Origin: Megaleporinus macrocephalus
Taxonomy: Eukaryota; Chordata; Actinopteri; Characiformes; Anostomidae
Direction of reading: 5' to 3'
Assembly: GCA_021613375.1 (NCBI GenBank)
Contig: CM038722.1
Coordinates: 29,959,903-30,023,902, forward strand
DNA: 64,000 nt
Position 1 is the first letter of the stretch. Each line of letters begins with the position of its first letter. This document shows, piece after piece, positions 57,801 through 63,559 of the stretch. Both the position numbers and the translations under genes were made by a program. The notes beneath the pieces were generated by a model that did not search any database, had not been told where the DNA came from, and was given only the letters and a program-made list of their open reading frames with translations.

Positions 57801-59925
57801 ACAAACGTTTTAGATACACTACCAGTCAAACGTTTTAGTACACTACCAGTCAAACGTTTTAGATACACTACCAGACAAACGTTTTAGATACACTACCTGT
57901 CAAACGTTTTAGATACACTACCAGACAAACGTCTTAGTAACACTACCAGACAAACGTTTTAGATACACTACCAGACAAACGTTTTAGATACACTACCAGA
58001 CAAACGTTTTAGATACACTACCAGTCAAACGTTTTAGTAACACTACCAGACAAACGTTTTAGATACACTACCAGACAAACGTTTTAGATACACTACCAGT
58101 CAAACGTTTTAGTACACTACCAGTCAAACGTTTTAGATACACTACCAGACAAACGTTTTAGATACACTACCTGTCAAACGTTTTAGATACACTACCAGAC
58201 AAACGTTTTAGATACACTACCAGTCAAACGTTTTAGATACACTACCAGACAAACGTTTTAGATACACTACCAGATAAACGTTTTAGATACACTACCAGTC
58301 AAACGTTTTAGTACACTACCAGTCAAACGTTTTAGATACACTACCAGACAAACGTTTTAGATACACTACCAGTCAAACGTTTTAGATACACTACCAGCCA
58401 AACGTTTTAGATACACTACCAGTCAAACGTTTTAGATACACTACCAGTCAAACGTTTTAGATACACTACCAGACAAACGTTTTAGATACACTACCAGTCA
58501 AACGTTTTAGTACGCTACCAGTCAAACGTTTTAGATACACTACCAGTCAAACGTTTTAGATACACTACCAGCCAAACGTTTTAGATACACTACCAGACAA
58601 ACGTTTTAGATACACTACCAGTCAAACGTTTTAGTACACTACCAGTCAAACGTTTTAGATACACTACCAGACAAACGTTTTAGATACACTACCAGTCAAA
58701 CGTTTTAGATACACTACCAGACAAACGTTTTAGATACACTACCAGACAAACGTTTTAGATACACTACCAGCCAAACGTTTTAGATTCACTACCAGCCAAA
58801 CGTTTTAGATACACTACCAGCCAAACGTTTTAGATACACTACCAGACAAACGTTTTAGATACACTACCAGACAAACGTTTTAGATACACTACCAGACAAA
58901 CGTTTTAGATACACTACCAGTCAAACGTTTTAGTACACTACCAGACAAACGTTTTAGATACACTACCAGCCAAACGTTTTAGATACACTACCAGACAAAC
59001 GTTTTAGATACACTACCAGACAAACGTTTTAGATACACTACCAGCCAAACGTTTTAGATACACTACCAGACAAACGTTTTAGATACACTACCAGCCAAAC
59101 GTTTTAGATACACTACCAGCCAAACGTTTTAGATACACTACCAGCCAAACGTTTTAGATACACTACCAGACAAACGTTTTAGATACACTACCAGACAAAC
59201 GTTTTAGTACACTACCAGTCAAACGTTTTAGATACACTACCAGACAAACGTTTTAGATACACTACCAGACAAACGTTTTAGATACACTACCAGCCAAACG
59301 TTTTAGATTCACTACCAGACAAACGTTTTAGATACACTACCAGCCAAACGTTTTAGATACACTACCAGCCAAACGTTTTAGATACACTACCAGCCAAACG
59401 TTTTAGATACACTACCAGACAAACGTTTTAGATACACTACCAGACAAACGTTTTAGTACACTACCAGTCAAACGTTTTAGATACACTACCAGACAAACGT
59501 TTTAGATACACTACCAGACAAACGTTTTAGATACACTACCAGCCAAACGTTTTAGATTCACTACCAGACAAACGCTTTAGATACACCACCAGACAAACGT
59601 TTTAGATACACTACCAGTCAAACGTTTTAGATACACTACCAGTCAAACGTTTTAGAACACCTAATATTACATTCAGTAAACAAACGGTATTTGTGTGTTG
59701 AAGTGCGAGTGTGTACCTTATTTATACCTAGATAATCAACAGCACATTTAAACAGGGACATCTAAACGTTTCCAGATGACTGTTATTTAAACAGTCAATC
59801 TAAATAAAGGCATCATTACCGTGCTCACTGCTGTTGTCTCCATTGAGTGAACCAGCTCGTCCACTGCAAGGAGCAGCAGGACCTTCCGAGTGGACAGAGA
59901 CCGAGTCATCTTCCCTCCAGCACAT
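28413..59925 (-). CDS. meis1: MEIS-family TALE homeobox gene, 3' six coding exons (partial)
   Basis: Six exons join in frame: 59925-59820, 50278-50133, 39109-39033, 31350-31292, 29386-29297 and 28459-28413, or 525 nt (174 residues plus stop). Four match the human MEIS1 exon lengths I recall (146, 77, 59 and 90 nt). They encode the acidic linker ([18 protein letters not shown]), the complete TALE homeodomain ([45 protein letters not shown]) and a C-terminus ending [15 protein letters not shown] proteins bind TGACAG-type sites with PBX and HOX partners. The N-terminal PBX-binding exons lie beyond 64000; I could not find the preceding short exon. ASPSTG and the ETAA1 neighbour favour meis1; the C-terminus ([16 protein letters not shown]) is diverged, so meis1a or meis1b, or less likely meis3, remain possible. 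Confidence 0.92.
28656..28815. mobile_element. Short MITE-like relic
   Basis: Left TAGGGATACACGATTATATC and right CATATCGCTGCATTATTGC are degenerate inverted ends like those of fish hAT-type MITEs (GGGATGCACGATAT). It lies in MEIS intron 11. Confidence 0.35.
29297..29386 (-). CDS. meis1: MEIS exon 11 equivalent
   Basis: 90 nt, acceptor ATCCTGTGCAG, donor GTTACA. It encodes [18 protein letters not shown] then [13 protein letters not shown], aligned with human [31 protein letters not shown]. The core PDGQ-MGG is kept but there are about ten substitutions, more than I would expect for the slower meis1 copy. Confidence 0.93.
29560..30445 (+). repeat. Degenerate telomere-like (TTAGGG)-type tract in MEIS intron 10
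   Basis: About 880 bp of G/T-rich plus strand built from variants of TTAGGG, TTAGGTT, GGTTTA and TTTGGG, with a cleaner core CAGTTAGGGTTAGGGTTAGA near 29912. The strand bias (G+T on plus) persists throughout. On the minus strand it yields an artefactual Asn/Leu/Pro/Lys open frame. Confidence 0.8.
30470..30560. repeat. (TA)n and poly-T tract
   Basis: TATATA runs lead into TTTTTTTT blocks; self-complementary. It directly follows the telomere-like tract. Confidence 0.95.
30700..31060. other. Intronic island next to MEIS exon 10
   Basis: Moderately complex, C-rich sequence including CTCTGACAGCTCCAAGAGAG (a TGACAG MEIS/TGIF-type site) and an AG-rich end. It lies about 230 bp from exon 10. A regulatory role is possible but unproven. 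Confidence 0.25.
31292..31350 (-). CDS. meis1: MEIS exon 10 equivalent (recognition helix end)
   Basis: 59 nt, acceptor CTCTCTGTAG, donor GTAATC. It encodes [19 protein letters not shown], completing helix 3 and the conserved post-homeodomain motif. Confidence 0.97.
31894..32124. mobile_element. MITE with 18-19 bp inverted repeats, copy 1
   Basis: Left end CACTGTGTAAAAAGTGCTTT; right end AAAGCACTTTTTACAGTG. These are inverted complements apart from one GT. The interior is AT-rich with the marker GGTAACAAGTAATTAAACTA. A diverged sibling is at 61711-61853. In MEIS intron 9. Confidence 0.75.
32130..32680. repeat. AT-rich degenerate repeat with GAAT/ATTGAA words
   Basis: Loose recurrences of ATTGAACC, TTGAAT, TGTGAATTG and CACCAAAA motifs suggest an old dispersed or tandem element. 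The period is not clear. Comparable DNA is at 31680-31860 and 60240-60700. Confidence 0.35.
32690..33060. other. GC-richer intronic island (possible conserved element)
   Basis: This 370-bp non-repetitive stretch in MEIS intron 9 stands out from very AT-rich flanks. It contains TGACCTCTGACCTCCAGGTG (nuclear-receptor-like half sites) and CACCCCGGGCGGGCCGGTTC. Confidence 0.3.
33640..33995. repeat. Interspersed repeat, GAACC type, copy 2
   Basis: Contains TTTTGGTTCCATTAAAAAAC, GTGGTTCTTCTAAGGCATCA, TTAAAGAACCCTTTGTGGAA and TAGAACCATTTTTATTTTCC, the pattern of a very common fish MITE. Related copy at 24785-24990. Confidence 0.55.
34120..34545. other. Intronic island, moderately GC-rich
   Basis: Non-repetitive sequence in MEIS intron 9 with CCAGTGGCCAATTGGAGATG (an inverted-CCAAT-like motif) and TGACCCCTGACTGACCTCTC. 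No exon signals. Confidence 0.25.
34895..35165. repeat. Interspersed repeat family P, copy 2
   Basis: Shares CATGGTGGTGCTGTAGCAAA, TTGGTTCACCCTGTTGG and CAAGAGTTTGGTGGAAAGAA with the copies at 3795 and 37725, in the same orientation. Confidence 0.6.
35440..35690 (-). mobile_element. Internally deleted Tc1-like element, copy 2
   Basis: Shares GAGGTGTGGACTCTGGGGTG, GAGCTTCTTGAACAGCTACA, AGAAACACCTGTGGATTTTG and AAAGACGGAAGCTTTAAGTG with the copies at 22615 and 62590. It has lost more of the interior: the segment encoding DTSNKEAAGVL is missing. Confidence 0.6.
35690..36840. other. MEIS intron 9, nothing recognised
   Basis: AT-rich intronic DNA. A somewhat more complex patch is near 35935-36125 (TGTGACAAGGGCTCGTTTGC), without exon features. 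Confidence 0.3.
36866..36889. repeat. (AAT)n microsatellite
   Basis: About eight AAT units. Confidence 0.9.
37128..37650 (-). mobile_element. 5'-truncated L1-type LINE, ORF2 C-terminus
   Basis: On the minus strand an open stretch reads [18 protein letters not shown], then [35 protein letters not shown] and [11 protein letters not shown] before a stop. This is the typical end of fish L1 ORF2 (LLG...W..., TINDWL.ELS, YEKITYRL, KIWGPYL). A 3' UTR with an A-rich end on the minus strand follows to about 37128. The 5' end is truncated near 37650, as is usual for L1. Few stops suggest a fairly young copy. Confidence 0.8.
37725..38005. repeat. Interspersed repeat family P, copy 3
   Basis: Shares GCCTCAGGGAGGCACTGTAG, AATTGGTTTACACAGTTAG and CCCAAGAGATTGGTGGAAAG with copies at 3795 and 34895. 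It follows directly on the truncated end of the L1. Confidence 0.55.
38010..39030. other. MEIS intron 9 near exon 9, nothing recognised
   Basis: AT-rich DNA without a definite element. Confidence 0.3.
39033..39109 (-). CDS. meis1: MEIS exon 9 equivalent (homeodomain helices 2-3)
   Basis: 77 nt, acceptor TTGTGTTTTAG, donor GTGAGT. It encodes [18 protein letters not shown] then TILQVNNW, identical to the vertebrate MEIS consensus. It includes the PYP three-residue loop extension that defines TALE homeodomains. Confidence 0.97.
39671..39737. repeat. (AT)n microsatellite in MEIS intron 8
   Basis: Perfect AT dinucleotide run of about 33 units. Confidence 0.98.
39740..41100. other. MEIS intron 8, mostly featureless
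   Basis: AT-rich except a GC-richer, non-repetitive patch at about 40195-40560 (AGCTTCCAGCTGATCCTGGA, GAACCACAGCTGGAGCTGG). No exon signals. Confidence 0.3.
41115..41300 (+). mobile_element. tRNA-derived SINE relic (plus)
   Basis: Contains GGGCCGATTCGATCTCCAGA (B-box-like GATTCGATCTCC), ACCAACAGGACATGACTAAA, CACCTAACCCCCAACTGCTT and GCCTATCCACTGCTCAAGGC. These are the order and wording of a common fish tRNA SINE. The 5' A-box part is not clear. Confidence 0.6.
41640..42930. repeat. 27-bp minisatellite, diverged, MEIS intron 8
   Basis: Unit about 27 bp with core TTGGATTACATTTGTAACTT. Exact 27-bp spacing is seen at 42311, 42338 and 42365. The left third (41640-41870) is a related variant (TTAGTTTGATTACTATAGTA, TCCTTGGTTAGTTGGATTA). 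Since 27 is a multiple of three, several artefactual open frames appear on both strands. Confidence 0.92.
43130..43300. other. Possible conserved non-coding element, MEIS intron 8
   Basis: High-complexity sequence with CAGTGACGGAAATTCCCCAC, GGCTGTCAGCTCCGTAATGG (a CTGTCA MEIS/TGIF-type site) and TGTTTTGATAACAGTGAG. It is flanked by low-complexity CT- and G-rich runs. Conservation is not testable here. Confidence 0.3.
43878..43976. repeat. Compound tetranucleotide repeat
   Basis: ATCT units pass into CATC, then AAGC and AACC units. It gives Lys-Gln-Ala-Ser type artefactual frames. Confidence 0.95.
44420..44660. other. Possible conserved non-coding element, MEIS intron 8
   Basis: A dense, non-repetitive block with TCTGTTAATTAGCCTGGCGC (homeobox-type TTAATTA), GATTCTGACAGACACCCC (TGACAG site), AGCGAAATTAAATTTATAAA and GAATAATAAATTACATTT. 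The mix of homeodomain cores and low repeat content resembles MEIS-locus enhancers in style. Confidence 0.35.
45195..45445. repeat. Fish interspersed repeat, family S copy 2
   Basis: Contains GGACGCTGCCCACAGGACAC, TTGGTGCACTATTCTCAGTC, CAGTGACACTGAGGTGTTTT, CACTGCTGTGTCTGATCTAC and CACAAAGTGCTTCTATATGG, a widespread fish DNA-transposon-like repeat. Confidence 0.6.
45455..45720. repeat. Degenerate tandem repeat, GCAACCACC type
   Basis: Loose repeats of CCAACAACCACCTGGAATAC- and ATAGCAAC-like words every 20-30 bp, strongly diverged. No coding capacity. Confidence 0.6.
45940..46054 (+). mobile_element. LINE 3' tail with microsatellite end
   Basis: TTGTACTGTGTTTGTAACCA, then GCTACATTTCCTTTGGGATC and AATAAATC run directly into (ATCT)n. 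This is the usual way some fish non-LTR retrotransposons end. Severely 5'-truncated. Confidence 0.6.
46055..46210. repeat. (ATCT)n microsatellite
   Basis: About 39 tetranucleotide units, interrupted once by CTACCTAC near 46135. It forms the tail of the LINE relic just upstream and makes Ile-Tyr-Leu-Ser artefactual frames. Confidence 0.98.
46215..47100. other. MEIS intron 8, nothing definite
   Basis: AT-rich, with a short complex patch near 46320-46435 (TTACACGCTAATTACCCTAC) that might be regulatory. Confidence 0.3.
47190..48110 (-). mobile_element. Degenerate near-full-length Tc1-like transposon
   Basis: On the minus strand, from high to low coordinates: [20 protein letters not shown] then [10 protein letters not shown] (the N-terminal paired-like DNA-binding domain), a stop-ridden middle, and [14 protein letters not shown] then [18 protein letters not shown] (the catalytic C-terminus, normally WPSQSPDLNPIENLW). 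Order and spacing (about 900 bp) fit a whole Tc1 coding region, but many stops and frameshifts make it dead. AGTTCCCAAACTTTCACC near 48065 resembles a terminal-repeat-proximal piece. Confidence 0.75.
48310..48595. other. Possible conserved non-coding element, MEIS intron 8
   Basis: Highly non-repetitive sequence with CTCTCCCGCTTCATCATGGC, GGCACAAGTTCAGGCCTGCA, CATCAGGCCGTAGCACATTA and AAATGAAGATTTATTACTCA. It lacks splice-flanked coding potential. Its complexity between repeat relics suggests constraint. Confidence 0.35.
48682..49198. mobile_element. Non-autonomous Tc1-like element
   Basis: Left end TACAATACTGTGTAAAAGTC; right end complement TACAGTACTGTGCAAAAGTT. The inverted ends match over about 20 bp, starting with TA as for Tc1/mariner. 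The interior has no transposase frame but keeps AATTCCTTCAGCAGCAATC-like remnants. Confidence 0.7.
49200..49290 (+). repeat. Short degenerate TTAGGG-like patch
   Basis: GTTAGGGTAGGTGTTGGGGT and TAGAGTTAGGTTAGTAGTAG resemble the larger telomere-like tract at 29560-30445. Confidence 0.4.
49300..50130. other. MEIS intron 8 near exon 8, nothing recognised
   Basis: AT-rich sequence without clear elements. Confidence 0.3.
50133..50278 (-). CDS. meis1: MEIS exon 8 equivalent (homeodomain helix 1)
   Basis: 146 nt, acceptor TCTATCCATCAG, donor GTAGGC. It encodes [18 protein letters not shown] and then [19 protein letters not shown] with QHLT. It contains homeodomain helix 1 and the start of the TALE loop. 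MDKDRRNN replaces the usual PDKDKKRH. Confidence 0.95.
50300..50965. other. MEIS intron 7 near exon 8, nothing definite
   Basis: AT-rich; short family-Q-like phrases (GTTTTTGTTTGGACCCTCC, CTAACATTTTAAGCTCTG) may be old repeat remains. Confidence 0.3.
51011..51730. repeat. 37-bp minisatellite in MEIS intron 7
   Basis: About 19 copies of a 37-bp unit with core ACCTTCACCTACCTGTGTAC followed by AGGTAAACTGTAACACT. Spacing of 37 bp is exact, for example 51051 to 51088. Each unit contains the inverted repeat ACCTGT-GT-ACAGGT. Just to the left, AAGTGTCCTTGGGCAAGACT resembles a dispersed fish repeat from which the first unit may derive. Confidence 0.97.
51790..52600 (-). mobile_element. Tc1/mariner-like relic
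   Basis: The plus strand contains CAATGATGTTCAGGTCAGGG, TTCAGCTTGGGCCTCTTGAG, GTGTGTTTAGGATCATTATC and AGATGGTGTGATGTTTGCTG, wording of a common fish Tc1-like element read antisense. The coding sense would be minus. No intact frame. Confidence 0.5.
52830..52925. repeat. (CA)n microsatellites
   Basis: A long CA run with a short AGAGTCAAACAAATA spacer repeated twice between CA blocks. Confidence 0.95.
52955..53029. repeat. (TG)n microsatellite
   Basis: Pure TG run of about 37 units; source of Cys-Val artefact frames. Confidence 0.98.
53108..53166. repeat. (CT)n microsatellite
   Basis: Pure CT run of about 29 units, followed by a short CA run. Confidence 0.98.
53388..54410. repeat. About 1 kb CT-rich polypyrimidine tract
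   Basis: Imperfect repeats of CTCTCTCTGTCTTTCTCTCT with TTTTT interruptions, then more variable words and a (CA)n block at about 54207-54231. The plus strand is almost entirely pyrimidine to about 54150, so the MEIS transcript would be GA-rich here. Long Leu-Ser or Arg-Glu open frames are artefacts. Confidence 0.95.
54780..54864. repeat. (TG)n microsatellite
   Basis: TG run of about 42 units. Confidence 0.98.
55209..59660. repeat. 4.45-kb satellite-like array, 24-25 bp unit
   Basis: About 180 head-to-tail copies of a unit whose core is ACTACCAGTCAAACGTTTTA plus a GATAC, GATTC, GTAC or GACAC joint, giving 25- and 24-bp versions. The two bases after CCAG vary among TC, AC, CC, AT, TT and GC, while CAAACGTTTTAG is almost invariant. 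Local higher-order periods exist, of 249 bp at 59201/59450 and 274 bp at 57891/58165. The core is a Tc1-like terminal inverted repeat. The last unit continues as AGAACACCTAATATTACATT, which resembles element interior. In MEIS intron 7. Confidence 0.98.
59820..59925 (-). CDS. meis1: MEIS exon 7 equivalent (Ser-rich linker)
   Basis: 106 nt, acceptor TGTCTCTGTAG, donor GTAATG. It starts in phase 0 and encodes [16 protein letters not shown] then [11 protein letters not shown], aligning with human PSWNRDHDD...GDNSSEQ. It is two residues shorter than the human exon. The 25-bp satellite array ends only about 160 bp from its donor. Confidence 0.85.
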
Positions 59926-59929
59926 CTAC

Positions 59930-60235
59930 AGAGACAGAAAGAGAGAGTCACACACATAAATAATCACAGAAAAACAACACCTAAAATAATGAATATAAAA
60001 AACAGAAATCTAAAGCAATATAAAACATCACACCCTGCACACATACTCAGTAGACTGGCAGGTAATGGTTCATTTTAAAAAAGAGACTCTCTGATAAAAA
60101 ATAACTACTTAAATGTGCTGGTTTTTAACTTTTAATTCTAATTGGTTATTATATATATATGTTTTTGTGTTTGTTGTGCTTGTATGGTTTATATTCTGTT
60201 TACGTTTCTGTACTCAACACTGTGTAACTTTTACT
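59930..60235. other. MEIS intron 6, nothing definite
   Basis: AT-rich intron directly upstream of exon 7. A TTTGTTGTGCTTGTATGG piece may be the tail of an old retroelement. Confidence 0.3.
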
Positions 60236-60239
60236 TTAA

Positions 60240-60715
60240 TGGCAATACAAAAATGTAATTAATCAATTAAAGTGAATCAAACTGGTGAAATCTGGGATTT
60301 TTGGACAATCAAATCTCCTGACAATGACAATATATGAATCAAAATCTAATTGAATCAAGCAGATTGGACTGAATCAGTTGAATCGGATGGAATCATGATG
60401 AAATTGGAGATTTGTTGGTTCTTCCAATTCTTCAGTAAAGGACTGCGGTTAAATTGAATCAGAGAGAAATAAGAGATTTTTAAATGTGTTGAATTATTTC
60501 CTACAGAATCGTAATCAGGTTGAATCATGGTGAATTTAATGATGCTTTGAATAATAATTGTGGTTTAGTCTTTCATGATATCTTGTATTGTTTTTAAGAA
60601 TTAGTTGAAGATTTTAAATTGTTTCCTGAATCAGATTTAATGATGGAGACTTTATAGGTTTCCTAATAGTTGAACTCGTTTCCTAAAGAATTGTAATTGA
60701 ATTGTGTCCACAATA
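60240..60715. repeat. Degenerate GAATC/ATTGAA dispersed repeat
   Basis: Repeated words such as TTGAATC, GGTGAAAT, GAATCAT, TTTCCTACAGAATCGTAATC recur irregularly, also near 62035-62085 (TGTCTACAGAATCATAATCA). An old repeat of unknown class. Confidence 0.4.
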
Positions 60716-60719
60716 AAAT

Positions 60720-61090
60720 GTAAGTGCCCTTCATTTCTTTGGCTTTTTACCTATCAGTTAAAATTACTAACACGGTTCTAACACTTTTCTATTTTCTTGT
60801 ATAATTCTTTGTTTCTTAGATAAACATACTTAAGATCAGTTCACTTAGATAAGCCCTAAAGACTGAAGAGCCCTTTTCCCTAAATGCTTCCCAGCTTTCT
60901 TAGCGGTTTTGCTGGTTTCTGTTCATTAACTATAATTTACGAATCTATTACTCTTTTTATTTTTTTTGTTACGGAATAGTTTTAAAAATCAATCAACATT
61001 TAATTGTACTGCGCTTTTTACAATATTACAGTGTTATCTCAAATCAACTTTACAGAAAAACAGAAGAAATTAGGAAAAAAGAAGGATAGA
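60720..61090. other. MEIS intron 6, nothing recognised
   Basis: AT-rich sequence. Confidence 0.3.
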
Positions 61091-61094
61091 AAGA

Positions 61095-61215
61095 AAAAAA
61101 GGGTGCATAAATGTAAACGTATGGAAGGCCATCCAGGTCCAAGCCCCCCTAGAGCAAGCCAGTGGCAAGAAAAACCTTAAGAGGAATCCAGGCTCAGGAG
61201 AGGATCCCATCACCC
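61095..61215. repeat. Fish interspersed repeat relic
   Basis: GTCCAAGCCCCCCTAGAGCA, AGCCAGTGGCAAGAAAAACC, TTAAGAGGAATCCAGGCTCA and GGATCCCATCACCCTCTGGT are wording of a widely dispersed fish repeat, similar in style to 8395-8600. Confidence 0.5.
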
Positions 61216-61710
61216 TCTGGTTGACCCAAGACAGAGAGAGAGAGACTAAGCTAATGAGATACAACAAGAATCTCGGCTTGAACATGTTTCATAAATATTT
61301 GAATTCCATCTCATAGGTTCTCTGTCAGAGTGAGAGATCATGGCAGAAGTTTGGATGTGTTTTCCATGTTTTCGTGATTTCATGATGGTGTTTAGTGTAT
61401 TTAGGTTTATCAGTCCAGCCTGGAGCCACGAACACTACCCGAATGGCAAATGTACATGAAGCTATTAGAGTCCTCAGAAACGACTGATCCTAGTTTTATC
61501 TAGGACATGTATCTGTTACTGTATGAAACAATTCATTTACTGTAATGGAGTTGTTTGGTCTCTTGCCAATACATTACACAAGGAAATGTCTCTGATTCAA
61601 GTTAATCAAATTAAGAATAAGTGCAGGTCAGTGGACGCTTATTTATCATTTTTGTCTTGTTTGAGATACTAGCTAAAGAAATATTGATCACTGAAAATAA
61701 GAACATAACT

Positions 61711-61853
61711 ACTCTGTAGAACATGCTTCACTAGTACAACCTAAAACCTACTTCAGGTGGTAACAAGCAATTGAAGTAGTTTTATTTAACCTAACATTTG
61801 TTTACATAAAAATGAATGTTTTAAATTGTACCAATGAAGCACTTCTTACAGTG
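61711..61853. mobile_element. MITE copy 2 (relative of 31894-32124)
   Basis: Shares TACAACCTAAAA, CTTCAGGTGGTAACAAGCAA and the right end AAGCACTTCTTACAGTG with the first copy. The left end is decayed and the interior is shortened. Confidence 0.6.
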
Positions 61854-61854
61854 T

Positions 61855-62585
61855 TTAACTCATATATAGTTACTTAAGTTACTTAAACTGGAGCCAGTTT
61901 ACTCACTTGGTTTTGTCAAGGCAATAAGATTAATTTTCTTTTTCTAGTTTACGTTTACAGTGTCATAGTCCAATGTAGCATTTCACGCTACTGTAAAGTA
62001 GATTCAGATCATGAAGAAACTGCAGATGTGTTTATGTTTGAATTGTTGTCTACAGAATCATAATCATAATGGTGAAATTAGAAATTTCATGATGCTAATG
62101 TACCGTAATCCCATGGAACTGCTGCTAGGTCAGAGGTTTACAGCCCTTCATCTCTGAGTAATAGATATTAGTAGTATATGATTTAGTCCAGTGCTGTATG
62201 AAACTGCATACCAGACACATGCTGTAAGAGATAATATACAACACATGCTGTACAGTTTTATGCGTGCACACATGCACACACACATCGCCCTGCATATACG
62301 CAGTTGCGTGCACATTCATAAGCTCAGATACATACATAACGTTTATGAAGAAGCCACCCTTAATTTATATAATATTAGTTCAAAACAACCATTAGGTCCA
62401 AGTTATCCATTTCTCAGGAGACCATTGTCTTACTTATGATATAATCCCCTAGCATTAGGATGGAGAAAATCAAAGGAAGTGAAAGAACTGGACTTCCCAA
62501 AACTTGGGTGAACTCCTAACAACCACCTGAAAGACCTGTTAGATCACTAACACTGTCCCAATCAGATAAACAGCACTTAAAGCTT
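61855..62585. other. MEIS intron 6, nothing definite
   Basis: AT-rich sequence with small dispersed-repeat phrases and a short CA-rich segment near 62265-62285. Confidence 0.3.
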
Positions 62586-62589
62586 CCCT

Positions 62590-62850
62590 CTTTAAAAGAG
62601 AGAGAGGAGAACATCAAGCTACAGTCTTGCTTCAGATCTGAAAACATCCACAGGTGTTTCTGTCCATCCGTCCACTGTGAGAAGACACCTCATTGCTATG
62701 GGTCTGAAAGGATGTGTAGTTGTTTGAGAAGCTTCTTAATGAGAACAGGAGATACAGACACATCAAACAAAGAAGCTGCTGGTGTTCTCAGAACAATGGA
62801 CTGACCAACCCAGAGTCCAGGACCTCAACATTACTGGACGTGTTCAAGGT
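62590..62850 (+). mobile_element. Internally deleted Tc1-like element, copy 3
   Basis: Plus-strand counterpart of the copy at 22615: CACAGGTGTTTCTGTCCATC, CACTGTGAGAAGACACCTC (HPSTVRRHL), GGTCTGAAAGGATGTGTAGT, then GACACATCAAACAAAGAAGC (DTSNKEA) and a WPTQSP-type segment. The joint from the N-terminal domain to the catalytic signature is the same as in copy 1. Confidence 0.7.
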
Positions 62851-63114
62851 TATTGGGATGGTGAGAAGCAGAAAATGATGAAGCAACTTCTAAGACTGAA
62901 CTGTGGAGGTGAGTCTCTGTGAGAAACTGAAAGTGAGTCTCCTGAAAAGAATGGAAGCTGTAAGAAAAGTAAAGAGTGGACACAATGAGCACTGAGAAGC
63001 TGGTATGTCTGTTAAACATATGTTCCTTGCTTTCTTCCTGATGCTGAAAAATGAATAACTTGTGCTTAATGGCTGTTTTTTTAACTTCCGTTATATATTT
63101 AATTACATACTGAG

Positions 63115-63120
<6 letters not shown>

Positions 63121-63163
<43 letters not shown>
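63121..63163. repeat. (GA)n microsatellite
   Basis: GA run of about 21 units. Confidence 0.98.
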
Positions 63164-63165
<2 letters not shown>

Positions 63166-63559
63166 TCATACACAAATGCTCATTTAAACACACAACTATT
63201 CCATCACACACAAAATCAAACGCAGAAAACGCCGTGACCTGCGGCTTCGCTCAGAAACAGCACAGCAAAGTATGTCTGTGAGCCTTTGAAGCACAGTAGA
63301 AGCAAATCAGTCGTTTCAGCACAGCAGAAAATGCCAGAATGTTTTCCGTAAGCCGCTCCGTCCCAGTGGAGAACATCATTAGTGGGTGAAACTGTTCAGG
63401 TTACATATCTGCGCTGATCCCTGACCTGTTTCCTCCACTGTTCTGTCCCAACCGTAGCAAAAATAAAACTCTCCACTGACCCCAGAACAGCTGTGAGTTA
63501 TAAATCTTCTCTAAACTGCACAACCAGAACTTATACAAGCTGAAAGTGCACCGTGTCCG

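Noticed and set aside
55209..59660. CRISPR-like regular repeat
   Set aside because: Repeats are directly head to tail with no unique spacers, in a vertebrate intron; it is a satellite-type array.
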